In this document: positions 26,190 to 34,116 of the stretch, one piece after another
Layout of the letters: every line of letters begins with the position of its first letter
Position numbering within the stretch: the first letter of the stretch is position 1
Source of the DNA: UMGS75 sp963648435
Lineage (GTDB): Bacteria > Bacillota_I > Bacilli_A > ML615J-28 > CAG-313
DNA: 55,378 nucleotides
Direction of reading: 5' to 3'
NCBI GenBank assembly: GCA_963648435.1
Contig: CAVJDT010000006.1
Location: forward strand, 1-55,378
The notes under the pieces: generated by a model
Databases searched by the model: none
What the model saw: only the letters and a program-made list of their open reading frames with translations
Told to the model about the DNA's origin: nothing
Made by a program: the position numbers and the translations under genes

Positions 26190-27013
26190 ACTTTAGCAAA
26201 TCTTCTTTTGATAATTCCAACCACCGAAAATAGCATAAAGACAATTAAGTTAACAATAACAACACTTGACGCGGAAGAGTAATTCGCAAATGCAAAGAAA
26301 GCAACAATGAAACAAACAACTGAAATAATAGCTGATGCAATTATAACTTTTTTGAATTTTGTAAATACTTGCATGGCAGAAAGGGCTGGTAAAATAATTA
26401 AACTTGATATTAGGAGGGCTCCCATAATTTTGATGCCAATTACAACCGTAACGGCTGTAAATAATGCGAAAAACATATTGTATATTTTGGTTTTAATTCC
26501 TGTTGCTTTTGCAAATTCTTCATCAAAAGTAACACAGAAAATACGATTGTATAAAAATACAAAAATAAATATAACTAATAATGAAACCGGTAAAATGATG
26601 AGGAAGTCTTTTCTACTAGCAAGGACAATACTACCAAACATCATACTATTAATATCTTTGGTGAATCCTTCACTAAGTGAACCTACAAAATAACCTATAG
26701 CAAGGGCTGCACTCGATATTAATCCTATAGCCGCATCCCCTTTTATTTTTGTGCTTTCACCAATTCTAAGGAGAATATAAGCTATTACCATGACTATAGG
26801 TATCGCAAAATATGTCACCATTTCATCTACAAGAGGAGTAAGAGCCATGATTACCGCGAACACTCCAAAACTAACATGGCTTAAACCATCACCAATCATA
26901 GAATAACGTTTTAAGACTAAAACAACACCTAATACGGCGGCGGTTAAAGAAAGTAGTATTCCTACTAATAGTGGATATTTAATAATGTCTAAATTTTCAA
27001 ATAAATTACGCAT
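26186..27013 (-). CDS. znuB: zinc ABC transporter permease
   Basis: This is the membrane subunit of the ABC-3 family for Zn2+ (or Mn2+) uptake. The 275-aa protein has about eight hydrophobic segments and the family stretches SLTAAVLGVVLVLKRYSMIGDGLSHVSF (early), GSIVLASRKD and GALLISSLIILPALSA. ATG 27013 is preferred to GTG 27022, because GGGGGTG lies at the right distance from the former. It overlaps the ATPase gene by 8 nt. Confidence 0.92.
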   Translation of the reverse strand: MRNLFENLDIIKYPLLVGILLSLTAAVLGVVLVLKRYSMIGDGLSHVSFGVFAVIMALTPLVDEMVTYFAIPIVMVIAYILLRIGESTKIKGDAAIGLISSAALAIGYFVGSLSEGFTKDINSMMFGSIVLASRKDFLIILPVSLLVIFIFVFLYNRIFCVTFDEEFAKATGIKTKIYNMFFALFTAVTVVIGIKIMGALLISSLIILPALSAMQVFTKFKKVIIASAIISVVCFIVAFFAFANYSSASSVVIVNLIVFMLFSVVGIIKRRFAKV

Positions 27014-27725
27014 TATTTTCACCCCCTTTGATATTACTTGTCGTTTTATTAATTATATAGTTATCCTTATATTCTTCAGGTGTTCCACAAAATACTTTAG
27101 ATTGTTCAAGTTGAACTATCTTGTTAGCATGATTAATTATTTCTTCTTTAAAGTGCGAAACAATTATAAGTGTTACCCCAAGTTCTTTATTTATTTTATC
27201 TAATAATTTATATAATGAAACAGTTGTACTAAGATCTAATCCTGTAAATGGTTCATCAAGAATTAATAATTTATTGGTTGCACACAAAGCTCTTGCAAGT
27301 AAAACTCTTTGTTGTTGCCCTCCTGATAATTCTCTAAATGGTCTACTAGCTAGGTTGGTAATTCCTAGTAGTTTCATATTTTCACGAGCCATTTGTTTTT
27401 CGGCTTTTCGGTAAAATGGGAAATAGCGTAATCTATTAACACATCCAGAAAGAACAACTTCAAAAACTGAGGCAGGGAATTCACCTGGAATCTTAGCTTT
27501 TTGAGGTAAATAGCCGATCATATTGTTTTCGATTTCTTCTCCTTTTTTAATTTGACCACGAATAGGAGGAAGTAAACCTAGTGTTGTTTTTAGAAAAGTT
27601 GTTTTTCCTATCCCGTTATCCCCAAATACACATACATAATCGCCCTCATTTATTACCATATTAATATCTTTAATAATAGCTTTATGGTCATATCCTATAC
27701 ATAATCCTTTATATTCTAATATCAT
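27006..27725 (-). CDS. znuC: zinc ABC transporter ATP-binding protein
   Basis: The 239-aa ATPase has Walker A GDNGIGKTT (about 35-43), the Q-loop GYLPQ, the ABC signature LSGGQQQRV, Walker B LLILDEPF and the switch His in IIVSHF. It powers the ZnuB permease. It overlaps both neighbours by a few bases, so the three transporter genes are translationally coupled. Confidence 0.94.
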   Translation of the reverse strand: MILEYKGLCIGYDHKAIIKDINMVINEGDYVCVFGDNGIGKTTFLKTTLGLLPPIRGQIKKGEEIENNMIGYLPQKAKIPGEFPASVFEVVLSGCVNRLRYFPFYRKAEKQMARENMKLLGITNLASRPFRELSGGQQQRVLLARALCATNKLLILDEPFTGLDLSTTVSLYKLLDKINKELGVTLIIVSHFKEEIINHANKIVQLEQSKVFCGTPEEYKDNYIINKTTSNIKGGENNA

Positions 27726-28705
27726 TGTTCTTCACCCCCCATTACTTCTTCATAATCTACATTTAATCCTTTAGCTAAAGCTATAATATTTTCATTCATA
27801 ATTTCTATATATGTTTTATTATTATCATAATCTTCTTTACTAACATTGTGACAAGAATGTAGTAATACAATTTCTGCACTTGTTGCCTCGGCTATCATTT
27901 TTGCAACACTATCACTTAATAATTCTTTAATATAGATAACTTTGACATTTTCTTCTTTCATTTGATTTATTACATTAATAATAGTATTTATCGATGGATC
28001 TACTTCTACTGAGCATGTTGCATAAGTTAATACATATTCAAGATTATAATAATGTGTCCAATAATAAAATGAGAAAGGACTACCAAAATATAGTTTTTTA
28101 GTTTTCGCGGCACTAACTATTTTAATAATATCACTATCTATTTTTTCAAGTTGACTTATATAATTATTGGCATTTATCTTAATTTGATTTTGACAGTCAC
28201 TATCTTCTACTAGGCTAATCATTGCCTCTCTTATTGCTTCCACCATTTTTATCGCATTTCTTGGGTAAAGCCAATAATGAGGGTCATACTCATGATTTTG
28301 ATGGTCATGATGATGTTCATGTTCTTCGACTTCAAGCATTTCTATTCCTTCGGATAAATCAACAACTTTGGTATACTTTTTAATATCTAGTTTTTTTACC
28401 CATTGTTCTATTTCATCACTTGTATATAAAAACAAATCAGCATTTTTTATTTCAATTAAATCATTAACCCTTAAATCAAAACTATGTGAATCAGCACCAG
28501 GTGGTACAAGTAACGAAACTTCAAATTTACTGTTTAGTTGTTTACTATCGCCAATAATTGCTTTTACAAACTGATACTGTGGGTACTGAGTAGCTACAAT
28601 TTGTGCTTTATAAATAGCACCACTATTAATGATCCCGCAACTAGTTAAAACTACTAATTCTATAATTAGAACCATAAAAACAAATATTTTATTAATTTTC
28701 TTCAT
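27722..28705 (-). CDS. znuA: zinc-binding lipoprotein of ABC transporter
   Basis: The 327-aa protein has a lipoprotein signal peptide with lipobox LTSC (Cys23), then the cluster A-1/A-9 fold of zinc- and manganese-binding receptors. A His-rich loop (HEHHHDHQNH, about 133-142) and the metal ligand in DPHYWLYP follow; such loops are typical for zinc rather than manganese. It delivers metal to the ZnuBC transporter. It overlaps zur by 14 nt and znuC by 4 nt. Confidence 0.93.
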   Translation of the reverse strand: MKKINKIFVFMVLIIELVVLTSCGIINSGAIYKAQIVATQYPQYQFVKAIIGDSKQLNSKFEVSLLVPPGADSHSFDLRVNDLIEIKNADLFLYTSDEIEQWVKKLDIKKYTKVVDLSEGIEMLEVEEHEHHHDHQNHEYDPHYWLYPRNAIKMVEAIREAMISLVEDSDCQNQIKINANNYISQLEKIDSDIIKIVSAAKTKKLYFGSPFSFYYWTHYYNLEYVLTYATCSVEVDPSINTIINVINQMKEENVKVIYIKELLSDSVAKMIAEATSAEIVLLHSCHNVSKEDYDNNKTYIEIMNENIIALAKGLNVDYEEVMGGEEQ

Positions 28706-29114
28706 TTGTTTTCACCTGACAATCTTTACATATACCATATAAAATGGTTTTAGTATTATCTATTTTAAAGTTTAAACTTTTTTCTAGTTTTTCATTTATT
28801 TTTTTTATATCTTCTGTACTTGCATTGATGAGTTTACCACAATGATCACAAATTAAATGAAAACAATTTTGTGAATTGAGGCTCGTACCTACATATTGAT
28901 AACAAGAAATATTATCAATCACATATTTGTTTACTTCACCACTTTCTACAAGGGAATCTAAAAAGCGATATAGTGTTGCTTTTCCAACGGGAGTATTTTC
29001 ATCTTTTAATATGGTTAACATTTGTTCAGCAGTTAAGTGTCTTTCCGGATGTTCCTTAAGAAGGGAAAATATCACTGTTTTTTGTCTAGTTTGATAATTT
29101 CGACATGAATTCAT
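28692..29114 (-). CDS. zur: Fur-family regulator, probably the zinc repressor Zur
   Basis: The 140-aa protein has the Fur winged helix (RQKTVIFSLLKEHPERHLTAEQML, GKATLYRFLDSLVESGEV) and the dimerisation domain with CDHCGKL and CKDC, the two CxxC pairs that hold structural zinc. As first gene of the znuACB operon it most likely senses Zn2+ and represses its own operon. A Fur-type 7-1-7 palindrome lies just upstream. PerR or Fur roles are less likely in this context. Confidence 0.9.
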   Translation of the reverse strand: MNSCRNYQTRQKTVIFSLLKEHPERHLTAEQMLTILKDENTPVGKATLYRFLDSLVESGEVNKYVIDNISCYQYVGTSLNSQNCFHLICDHCGKLINASTEDIKKINEKLEKSLNFKIDNTKTILYGICKDCQVKTNEEN

Positions 29115-29131
29115 TGGGTCCTCCTTTCAAT

Positions 29132-29148
29132 TTGAAACTTAGTTTCAA
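29132..29148. promoter_or_regulatory. Zur-box-like palindrome
   Basis: TTGAAACTTAGTTTCAA is a perfect 8-1-8 palindrome containing the 7-1-7 layout of Fur-family boxes. It lies between the -10 and the ribosome site of zur, covering the likely transcription start. Confidence 0.75.
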
Positions 29149-29159
29149 TTTATAATATA

Positions 29160-29188
29160 ATTATATAATAGAAACCATTAACAGTCAA
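29160..29188 (-). promoter_or_regulatory. promoter of the zur-znuACB operon
   Basis: Minus-strand TTGACT (29183-29188) and TATAAT (29160-29165) are 17 bp apart. Confidence 0.8.
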
Positions 29189-29189
29189 G

Positions 29190-29235
29190 AAAAACACTAT
29201 ACCAAAATAACTTATAAGTTATTCCTAGTATAGTG
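29190..29235 (-). terminator. terminator of the six-gene zinc-ribbon/XRE operon
   Basis: CACTATAC (29195-29202) pairs with GTATAGTG (29228-29235); a nested perfect palindrome AATAACTTATAAGTTATT lies at 29207-29224; minus-strand TTTTT follows. Confidence 0.85.
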
Positions 29236-29242
29236 TAATTAT

Positions 29243-29557
29243 TTATTTTGGTTCATCCTTCATATAAGCTTTTTCACCACAAGAAGGGCACGTTACTTTC
29301 TTGCCTAGTTTTCCCCCATTATGAGAGAAGATATCTTCAAGTACATTTATTTTAAAAGTGTGTTTACATTTTGGACAAACATAATAATAGTTAATACTAT
29401 GAAGAAGATGCATTAACAAATAACCTATAACTAAAACTAATGCAAAAGTCAAAATAGCATATATATTTTTAAATACTAAAATAAGTACAAGGCCTGTAAC
29501 ACAAGCAATTAAATAAATGATTAAACTTACAGCTTGAATTTTTTCACTTTTTTTCAT
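29243..29557 (-). CDS. small membrane protein with C-terminal zinc ribbon
   Basis: The 104-aa protein has two hydrophobic segments (about 10-28 and 32-52) and then a zinc ribbon with CPKC at about 60-63 and CPSC near 90-93, likely in the cytoplasm. The function is unknown. It overlaps the TPR gene by 14 nt and is the last gene of its operon, which also starts with a zinc-ribbon membrane protein. Confidence 0.75.
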   Translation of the reverse strand: MKKSEKIQAVSLIIYLIACVTGLVLILVFKNIYAILTFALVLVIGYLLMHLLHSINYYYVCPKCKHTFKINVLEDIFSHNGGKLGKKVTCPSCGEKAYMKDEPK

Positions 29558-30566
29558 TTTTTAATTCCTCTAATTTTGTTAATTGTTGTTGATAATAATC
29601 AGAATCAGTTAAGTCAACCATAATTTTTAATAGGTATCTTAAACTAGCATCGTTTTTAGTGAATTTGAAATAATTAATAAAGTCATTAACTGTTTCAATT
29701 AATTGTTTGGAAGGACCATAATTAATTTGTTCTTTGGCAAATAATTCTAGAATATCCTCGGGCTTTTCAAATTTGATGTAACCTGCTACTTTAACTATTT
29801 TGGCAATTTCATTTTTGTTGAAAGCTTCCCCCGCAAAGTGATCGCTAACAATAAAACTTGCAATGCTTATATCATATTTTTGTTTAACTTTATAAAAAAA
29901 GCCAAGTGCTTGATAGAAAAAAGCAAATTGTTCTTTTTTATATGCATAACTTAAAGCTTGTTTGGTTAGTTCAAAAGCTTTATCATAATTTTCTTCTTTT
30001 AGATATAACTTAACTAGTTCTTCATATAAATATAAACCACAAGGATTATACTTTAAGGCTTTATTAAAAAAGATAGCAGCGTCAACTAGATTATTCTTTT
30101 CAACTTCAATGCAGCCTAATTGAAAATAAAAGTAAGTAATTGGTTCCGGAAAACGGTGAATATCTAATTCTTTTGACCTTTTTACGCTTTCACAGTAAAT
30201 TATATATTCAATTAGTTGTTCAAAATCAAAGTATATTTTATCTCTTACTCTTTCTATTTTTTCATATGATTGTACAAGATTTAAAAGGATATTTTTAGCT
30301 TCATCTAATTTTCCTTCTTTAATTAATTTATTGGATTGTTGAAATTGTAGTTTACGATAGTTTAAAATTTCAAAGGCTATTTTATCATATTTTTTACGTT
30401 CATCTTCATTTAAGTAACTAAAGAGAAGTTGGGTAATGACAAATACGACTTGATCATTTTTTTCATTTCGATATTTTTGAAGTTGTTCTTTTAAGTATTT
30501 TTTGTTTTCTTCTTTATTAGTAGTTAATTTACTCTTAATTTCATCAATGATTTCTTGGTTAGTCAT
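29544..30566 (-). CDS. TPR-like helical repeat protein
   Basis: The 340-aa protein is almost wholly helical with TPR-like repeats, the clearest being FYFQLGCIEVEKNNLVDAAIFFNKALKYNP-type units around 140-215. No enzyme motif is visible; it is probably a scaffold. ATG 30566 is preferred to ATG 30587 because the GAGGAAG site itself covers the latter; the preceding gene ends 1 nt before. Function unknown. Confidence 0.72.
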   Translation of the reverse strand: MTNQEIIDEIKSKLTTNKEENKKYLKEQLQKYRNEKNDQVVFVITQLLFSYLNEDERKKYDKIAFEILNYRKLQFQQSNKLIKEGKLDEAKNILLNLVQSYEKIERVRDKIYFDFEQLIEYIIYCESVKRSKELDIHRFPEPITYFYFQLGCIEVEKNNLVDAAIFFNKALKYNPCGLYLYEELVKLYLKEENYDKAFELTKQALSYAYKKEQFAFFYQALGFFYKVKQKYDISIASFIVSDHFAGEAFNKNEIAKIVKVAGYIKFEKPEDILELFAKEQINYGPSKQLIETVNDFINYFKFTKNDASLRYLLKIMVDLTDSDYYQQQLTKLEELKNEKK

Positions 30567-30567
30567 A

Positions 30568-31428
30568 TCATTCACTTTCTTCCTCATAGATTTCTTTTAG
30601 TTGCGAAACATGAAGTTTAGCTAAATTGTCATTTATCGCCATTTTATGAATTACTTTTTTTACTGTTGTTTCTAACTCTGAACCAGCTGAATAGTCAGCT
30701 TTTGCAATATAGCCTACTCTATTTTCTTTAATTAGTTTATATACTTTACTGCGTTCTTTTTTATGATATAATGCGATAGACTCACCACCTCGTGATCTAA
30801 CTACGGTCATACAAGGAACATCCGTTAAACCATCGCCGATATATATCATATTACGATATGGAATTCTACGTTCATCCTCGGAAACATATGAATTTAGGGT
30901 GTAATCATCCATTTTATCTAAAACACCTTTTGATATTCTAAATATAAATTGCGTTTTGGTTGTATAGTTAATTGCTTGTTGAGCCCAATCTGCGTTGCCA
31001 CGTTCATTATAGTGGAATTCACATGCATAAATTCGCTTAAAATATTTGGCGATTGTGGTTCCTTCTATTATTTCTGCAAGGCCAGAAGAAATAATGTAGT
31101 GTTCAATTTCAATGTTTAATTCTTTTGCATAATCTTCCATTCTTTTAAACCAGCCTTTAACGCCTTTTAATAAAACAACATCTTTACCAAGTTTCATAAA
31201 TGATTCTTTAGTAATGGGAATATCCTTTTTTTTCGCTAGTTTTATCATTAAATACATATATGCTAGAATTTTATCCATATTGCTTTTAGTAGCGATTCGG
31301 TTAGCTTCACCCCAAAATTCTTCCGCGTTCATGCCAAGGCTTGGAATAAAACTATATTCTTGCATATCTTTTTCACATAAAGTTTTATCAAAATCATACA
31401 TTAAAGCTATGATTGTCTTTTGTTCCAT
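30568..31428 (-). CDS. HAD-superfamily phosphatase
   Basis: The 286-aa protein has HAD motif I MYDFDKTLCEKD (about 11-22), motif II ISSGLAEII (near 115) and motif IV YIGDGLTDVPCM (near 215), with the nucleophile Asp in DFDKT. It belongs near the phosphoserine-phosphatase-like HADs with a helical cap. Substrate unknown. I start at ATG 31428 with GGAGGAA 5 nt upstream; the previous gene stops 1 nt before. Confidence 0.85.
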   Translation of the reverse strand: MEQKTIIALMYDFDKTLCEKDMQEYSFIPSLGMNAEEFWGEANRIATKSNMDKILAYMYLMIKLAKKKDIPITKESFMKLGKDVVLLKGVKGWFKRMEDYAKELNIEIEHYIISSGLAEIIEGTTIAKYFKRIYACEFHYNERGNADWAQQAINYTTKTQFIFRISKGVLDKMDDYTLNSYVSEDERRIPYRNMIYIGDGLTDVPCMTVVRSRGGESIALYHKKERSKVYKLIKENRVGYIAKADYSAGSELETTVKKVIHKMAINDNLAKLHVSQLKEIYEEESE

Positions 31429-31429
31429 C

Positions 31430-32248
31430 TTATTCCTCCTTAATTTTATTTTCAATTTCGTCTATCTTATTACTTGTTTTAATTAAATCTTGATAATCTT
31501 TAAATAATACTTCTGAGCTATATAAACCTTGATAATTAATGGCTTTTAAAGTCTTAAAATAGCTTTCAAAATCAATTGTTCCACTACCTAGAACTTGATG
31601 CTCATCGGTTGTTCCATGATTATCGCTAAGATGTAGATGAGCAATATAATCTTTTAGGGCTAAAGCAAATTCATTAATTGGAGTTTTATTTAGAGTATGT
31701 GAAGCATGACAATGGCCACAGTCAAAAGTCATCATAACTTGGTGATTAAAATGCGATAAGTAATCTAGCATTTCTTCTTTAGTTAAGCATAATTCATGTG
31801 AACCAACTAAATTTTCAATCATAATTGTCATATTATATTTTTTGGCATATTCTAGAAGTTCTTTAACATGCATAATCGATAAATTAACAGCTTCTTCCTT
31901 AGAAACTGTTCCATCAAGTTCCCCTGGATGGATGGTAAGTTTATGGACATTAAATATATTTGCAAAATCCATTCCTTTTTTTAGTCTTGTCATAATTTCA
32001 TCAATATTATTAAGACTTGCAAGGTTGTTTTCACGACCATATGGAAGGTGACAAACAATTTCAAAATTAGGGTATTTTAAGTATGATTTTACGCCTTCAA
32101 TGTAATCTTCATATTGTTCATGACTTACATTATAAGGATAAAAAATTTCACATCCTGAAAATAAATTAGTTTTAATTAAGTTGTCTTCATAACTTGATAT
32201 ATCCGCTCTGGTACGAGCTGAATTAATTGTAAAGCATTTTCTAATCAT
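31430..32248 (-). CDS. sugar phosphate isomerase/epimerase-type TIM barrel protein
   Basis: The 272-aa protein is an AP-endonuclease-2-like TIM barrel: ETVxxHPG-like LTIHPGELDG, MIENLVGSHELCLTKEEM, TFDCGHCHAS and HLHLSDNHGTTDEHQVLGSG, which together carry the metal-binding His, Glu and Asp residues. Members isomerise or epimerise sugars or inositols, or act as endonuclease IV; the GSGTIDFESYF end fits the sugar group better. The start overlaps the XRE gene by 4 nt. Confidence 0.85.
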   Translation of the reverse strand: MIRKCFTINSARTRADISSYEDNLIKTNLFSGCEIFYPYNVSHEQYEDYIEGVKSYLKYPNFEIVCHLPYGRENNLASLNNIDEIMTRLKKGMDFANIFNVHKLTIHPGELDGTVSKEEAVNLSIMHVKELLEYAKKYNMTIMIENLVGSHELCLTKEEMLDYLSHFNHQVMMTFDCGHCHASHTLNKTPINEFALALKDYIAHLHLSDNHGTTDEHQVLGSGTIDFESYFKTLKAINYQGLYSSEVLFKDYQDLIKTSNKIDEIENKIKEE

Positions 32249-32928
32249 CGATGATTACGTCCTTTCTTTATTATTAAATTAACTATTGTATATATATAAT
32301 AAGGGATTGTTAGAATTATACCTAAGGCTTCGGTAACAGTTATTGCCAAAGATAAAATGAAGATGTGCCACCAAATAAAGTGATAATTATGGGTTATCAA
32401 AAATTTAATTACAATAATTATACCACTGATTATGGCACATGGAAAATAGGCAATTATATATTTTAAATTATCGCCAATTTGCTTGTAGATGATTGTATCT
32501 ATATATATATTTTTAACTAAGGGGTATAGCACAAATAAACCAAACAAATATAAACAAGGAACACTAATGAGGTATATAAGTGATAAAACTATAACTTTTT
32601 TACTACCATAATACCAGTTATAGTTATTTCTTTCCTTACTTCCCCTTAATTTTTTATCAGTGTTTTTTCTTTCTTCATATATATCTCTTGTCATTATATC
32701 ATAATAACTTATTCTTAAATATGGTAAAAGTTTTTTGATTTCATTTGGATTAGGGATGACTTTTCCTTTTTCTATTTCTTTTAAGTAATTAGGGTTTAAC
32801 TCTGCTTTTTGGGCAAGTTCATTTATTGACATTCTTCCTTCTTCACGAAGAACATGAATATTGCTTCCTAAATGATGGTTAGCAGCCGGAATAAGACTAT
32901 CATCCATTATTTCATCATATCTATTCAT
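32245..32928 (-). CDS. XRE-type helix-turn-helix membrane protein
   Basis: The 227-aa protein has an XRE-type helix-turn-helix (about 20-75: MSINELAQKAELNPNYLKEIEKG) and then about four hydrophobic segments (near 105-135, 145-165, 170-190, 195-215). Membrane-anchored XRE proteins of this layout are widespread in Firmicutes and thought to sense the envelope, but few are characterised. I start at ATG 32928 after GAGGAG; the frame extends upstream into the previous gene. Confidence 0.82.
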   Translation of the reverse strand: MNRYDEIMDDSLIPAANHHLGSNIHVLREEGRMSINELAQKAELNPNYLKEIEKGKVIPNPNEIKKLLPYLRISYYDIMTRDIYEERKNTDKKLRGSKERNNYNWYYGSKKVIVLSLIYLISVPCLYLFGLFVLYPLVKNIYIDTIIYKQIGDNLKYIIAYFPCAIISGIIIVIKFLITHNYHFIWWHIFILSLAITVTEALGIILTIPYYIYTIVNLIIKKGRNHR

Positions 32929-32932
32929 AATA

Positions 32933-33469
32933 TTACTCCTCAATGGAAATATTAACAATATTATTATATTTATATTGTTCACCATTATCTTTTACTTTAA
33001 ATTTTAAGGTTAATTGATCAGCCATATAACAGTTAATATAACAAATACTACCATCTATTTCATATCTAAAACTTATTTTTTTCCCATCATAAACACTACT
33101 TACAATTTCTAGTTCAACGTCTTTATCACTTATTTTTCCACCATATTCTAGGTTTATGGCAATTCGGTCACCAATTCTTGCCTTATAGGTATTAGGGGAA
33201 ATATTGACATATCCTTTAGGTTTTAACAAAATACTTATCGATATAATTAAAGCAATGATTAAAATGAATCCTAAATATATGCTTATTTTCTTTTTGATTT
33301 TTTTCATTTTACGGGCTTGAATATTTTTGTTTATATCTTCTTTTACTAATTCGTCTTCTAATTCTTCTTGAAGATATTCTTTTTCTTTAGTAATATCCTT
33401 GCCACAAATTGCACATTTAATCGCATTTTTTTCTTCTGTAATACCGTTACAATAAGGGCAGACTTTCAT
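32933..33469 (-). CDS. zinc-ribbon protein with one membrane helix and an outer domain
   Basis: The 178-aa protein starts with a zinc ribbon (CPYC at 4-7, CAIC at 18-21), then a Lys/Glu-rich helix, a transmembrane segment at about 64-83 and an outer beta-rich domain of about 90 residues ending at NISIEE. It is the first gene of the operon that runs down to 29243, with its own extended -10 promoter. Function unknown. Confidence 0.78.
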   Translation of the reverse strand: MKVCPYCNGITEEKNAIKCAICGKDITKEKEYLQEELEDELVKEDINKNIQARKMKKIKKKISIYLGFILIIALIISISILLKPKGYVNISPNTYKARIGDRIAINLEYGGKISDKDVELEIVSSVYDGKKISFRYEIDGSICYINCYMADQLTLKFKVKDNGEQYKYNNIVNISIEE

Positions 33470-33491
33470 TTTATCATTCCTTTCTATCCTT

Positions 33492-33501
33492 ATTATACCA
33501 T
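33492..33501 (-). promoter_or_regulatory. extended -10 promoter of the zinc-ribbon/XRE operon
   Basis: Minus-strand TGGTATAAT lies 22-30 nt upstream of the start codon; I see no good -35, but the TG extension fits. Confidence 0.6.
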
Positions 33502-33520
33502 GTTTTTAGAAAAAAAGCAT

Positions 33521-33549
33521 AAAAAAACTACTAGGATCACTAGCAGTTT
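33521..33549 (-). terminator. terminator of the 33556 gene / UbiB operon
   Basis: AAACTACTAG (33525-33534) pairs with CTAGCAGTTT (33540-33549) with one wobble; minus-strand TTTTTTT follows. Confidence 0.8.
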
Positions 33550-33555
33550 GTATCA

Positions 33556-34002
33556 TTAACTATATAAAAAGGTATTATTTCTTGTTTTAGGCATGAATAA
33601 GTTTTTCATTCCAATCGCAATTTCTTGATAAATTTCGATTAGTTTTTGACGTATATCAACCATATAACAAGTAATTGGTGCACAAAGCATTGTTATAAAC
33701 TTATAGTATGTTGCTCGAAGAATAACTGATAAATCAATACTACTTAAATCAGGCATTGAACGAGATGGTGTAAATCTTACTTTTGTAATTAAATTAAGTA
33801 AGGGTTTACCATAACGTGCAGCGATAAGGGTAACATATAAACCTGATTCTTTAGTGTAGGAACATATAGCCATAGCCATTCCGATAATGCCAATGGTACC
33901 AACAATTGTAGATGTTGACTTACTAATATGATAATTACATAGTATAAAAAATAACAAGACTAATGCTAAAACATTATCTAAGCAAAGTAAATATTCAGTC
34001 AT
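33556..34002 (-). CDS. unrecognised membrane protein
   Basis: The 148-aa product has two hydrophobic segments at its N-terminus (about 8-25 and 32-50) and a third weaker one near 95-112, with a charged C-terminus. I do not recognise it. I start at ATG 34002 because GGAGG lies 8 nt upstream; the longer frame to 34107 has no ribosome site. It follows UbiB by 114 nt and may share its transcript. Confidence 0.65.
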   Translation of the reverse strand: MTEYLLCLDNVLALVLLFFILCNYHISKSTSTIVGTIGIIGMAMAICSYTKESGLYVTLIAARYGKPLLNLITKVRFTPSRSMPDLSSIDLSVILRATYYKFITMLCAPITCYMVDIRQKLIEIYQEIAIGMKNLFMPKTRNNTFLYS

Positions 34003-34116
34003 AGCTAGGCCTCCTTTCCATTTATTTTTAAATATTATAGCACAATTTTTGTATTTTTGCAAGTGATTTAAATCTAGAATGCATATTTTATAGGCTAGGA
34101 AGCACAACTTTTTTTC

